DNA from: an uncultured Bacteroidales bacterium
Lineage (GTDB): Bacteria > Bacteroidota > Bacteroidia > Bacteroidales > WCHB1-69
NCBI GenBank assembly: GCA_937901455.1
Contig: CALDIA010000063.1
Location: forward strand, 1 to 33,974
Reading direction: 5' to 3'
DNA: 33,974 nt
In this document: positions 33,158 through 33,974 of the stretch, one piece after another
How positions within the stretch are numbered: the stretch's first letter is position 1
How the letters are laid out: each line of letters begins with the position of its first letter
Notes under the pieces: model-generated
The model's input: the letters and a program-made list of their open reading frames with translations, nothing else
The model's database searches: none
Told to the model about the DNA's origin: nothing
Made by a program: the position numbers and the translations under genes

Positions 33158-33938
33158 TTAATATAGGAAATTATTGTATGGATATATCTGAATGTGCAAC
33201 TTCTTGATCTCTTCATACAGTATATCCTTCATCTCTTGGATATTTTCCTTGGTCTTGGCGGAAACAAACAGCGCCTTCTGCTGATTGTTGGCCATCCAAG
33301 TGGATTTTAGCTCCTCCAAGGTGACGTTCTCTTTGGTTTTGGGAGTCAGGTCATCGGGCGATTTTTCCACCCATGTATATTGGTCTATCTTGTTGAAGAT
33401 GATAATCATAGGCTTGTTGGCAGCCTGGATTTCCGCCAATGTCTGGTTTACCACGGCAATCTGCTCTTCGAATTCCGGATGGCTAATGTCCACCACGTGT
33501 AGTAACAGGTCGGTTTCGCGTATTTCATCCAAGGTGGACTTGAACGACTCCACCAGTCCGTGGGGTAGCTTGCGGATGAATCCTACTGTGTCTGACAATA
33601 GGAACGGCAGGTTCTGAATGACCACTTTGCGCACGGTGGTGTCTAAGGTGGCAAAGAGTTTGTTTTCGGCAAATACGTCGGAGTTACTGAGCAAGTTCAT
33701 CATGGTGGATTTGCCGACATTGGTGTAGCCTACCAAAGCTACGCGAACAAACTTATCTCGATGCCCCCTTTGGGTGGCTTTCTGTTTGTCAATCTCCTTC
33801 AGCCGTTTTTCCAATAGAGATATGCGTTGTCGGATGATACGCCGGTCGGTCTCAATCTCCTTCTCGCCAGGTCCTCTCATGCCGATGCCGCCTCGCTGTT
33901 TCTCTAAGTGCGTCCACATACCCGTCAGGCGAGGCAAG
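33158..33938 (-). CDS. hflX: GTPase HflX, N-terminal third missing at the contig end
   Basis: About 260 residues of the C-terminal part are present, opening at LPRLTGMWTHLEKQRGG, continuing with GMRGPGEKEIETDRR and a full G domain: GYTNVGKST (P-loop), DTVGFIRKLP (G3), and NKID (G4), and ending in YPYNNFLY as in other Bacteroidota. HflX splits stalled or hibernating ribosomes. A TTG at 33937 looks like a start but is simply the Leu codon of this conserved stretch; the gene is cut by adapter sequence at 33939. Roughly 140 residues of the N-terminal domain are missing. Confidence 0.96.
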
Positions 33939-33974
33939 AGATCGGAAGAGCGTCGTGTAGGGAAAGAGTGTAGA
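33939..33974. other. Illumina TruSeq adapter sequence at the contig end (artefact)
   Basis: The last 36 bases begin AGATCGGAAGAGCGTCGTGT and continue exactly as the reverse complement of the TruSeq universal adapter. The hflX reading frame loses family similarity exactly where the match begins. These bases are not part of the genome and should be trimmed. Confidence 0.97.

Noticed and set aside
32963..33207. Two overlapping frames of 67 codons between rnr and hflX
   Set aside because: No homology recognised, no promoter, and they run into the hflX 3' end.

Overview
The window is a contig fragment from a member of the Bacteroidota, most likely an uncultured gut-type Bacteroidales. Evidence: many genes are preceded by the Bacteroides-type -7 box (TAnnTTTG) rather than a classical -10, Shine-Dalgarno sites are weak, and the gene content fits (DUF2490, a TamB-like giant, ApbE lipoprotein, L3/L4/L23/L2/S19 block). 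The left edge cuts a gene. The right edge runs into 36 bases that match the Illumina TruSeq universal adapter, so the contig ends there artificially and hflX is truncated.

Layout. 1-1.5 kb: C-terminal end of a carbohydrate-binding (DUF4353-like) protein with a glycine-rich tail, then a DUF2490 outer-membrane-type protein. 1.5-3.9 kb (minus): an MBOAT O-acyltransferase and its SGNH-like partner, a pair that normally acetylates a polysaccharide. 4.0-6.8 kb (minus): rplC-rplD-rplW-rplB-rpsS, a short isolated piece of the S10 ribosomal operon with its own candidate promoter and a strong terminator right after rpsS. 7.0-12.5 kb (plus): a complete tripartite RND efflux system (lipoprotein adaptor, inner-membrane pump, TolC-like channel). 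12.6-16.8 kb (plus): an M13 metallopeptidase, carbamate kinase and ornithine carbamoyltransferase, closed by a terminator; this looks like a peptide/citrulline-using energy operon. 16.85-22.95 kb (minus): tamB, an AI-2E family permease and a YbjQ-like protein, tightly packed. 22.96-23.98 kb (plus): tsaD, back to back with tamB.

24.0-29.6 kb is the accessory part and the most interesting. It is visibly more AT-rich than its flanks. Two different proteins, with a YkuD-like (His...SEGC) and a SleB-like C-terminal domain, begin with nearly the same 22 residues (61 of 66 bases identical) and are otherwise unrelated. Each is followed after 4-5 bases by a gene for a Sec-exported protein, the arrangement of a toxin with a periplasmic immunity protein. 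Between the pairs lies an unrecognised 565-residue protein without a signal peptide, apparently in one operon with the second pair. A third, decayed copy of the N-terminal tag lies at 29524. I infer a family of peptidoglycan-directed effectors marked for delivery by a short N-terminal tag. The delivery machine is not in the window.

29.7-33.9 kb returns to housekeeping genes: apbE (FAD:protein FMN transferase), rnr (RNase R) and the C-terminal two thirds of hflX on the opposite strand. I saw no tRNA, rRNA, IS element, integrase or CRISPR array.
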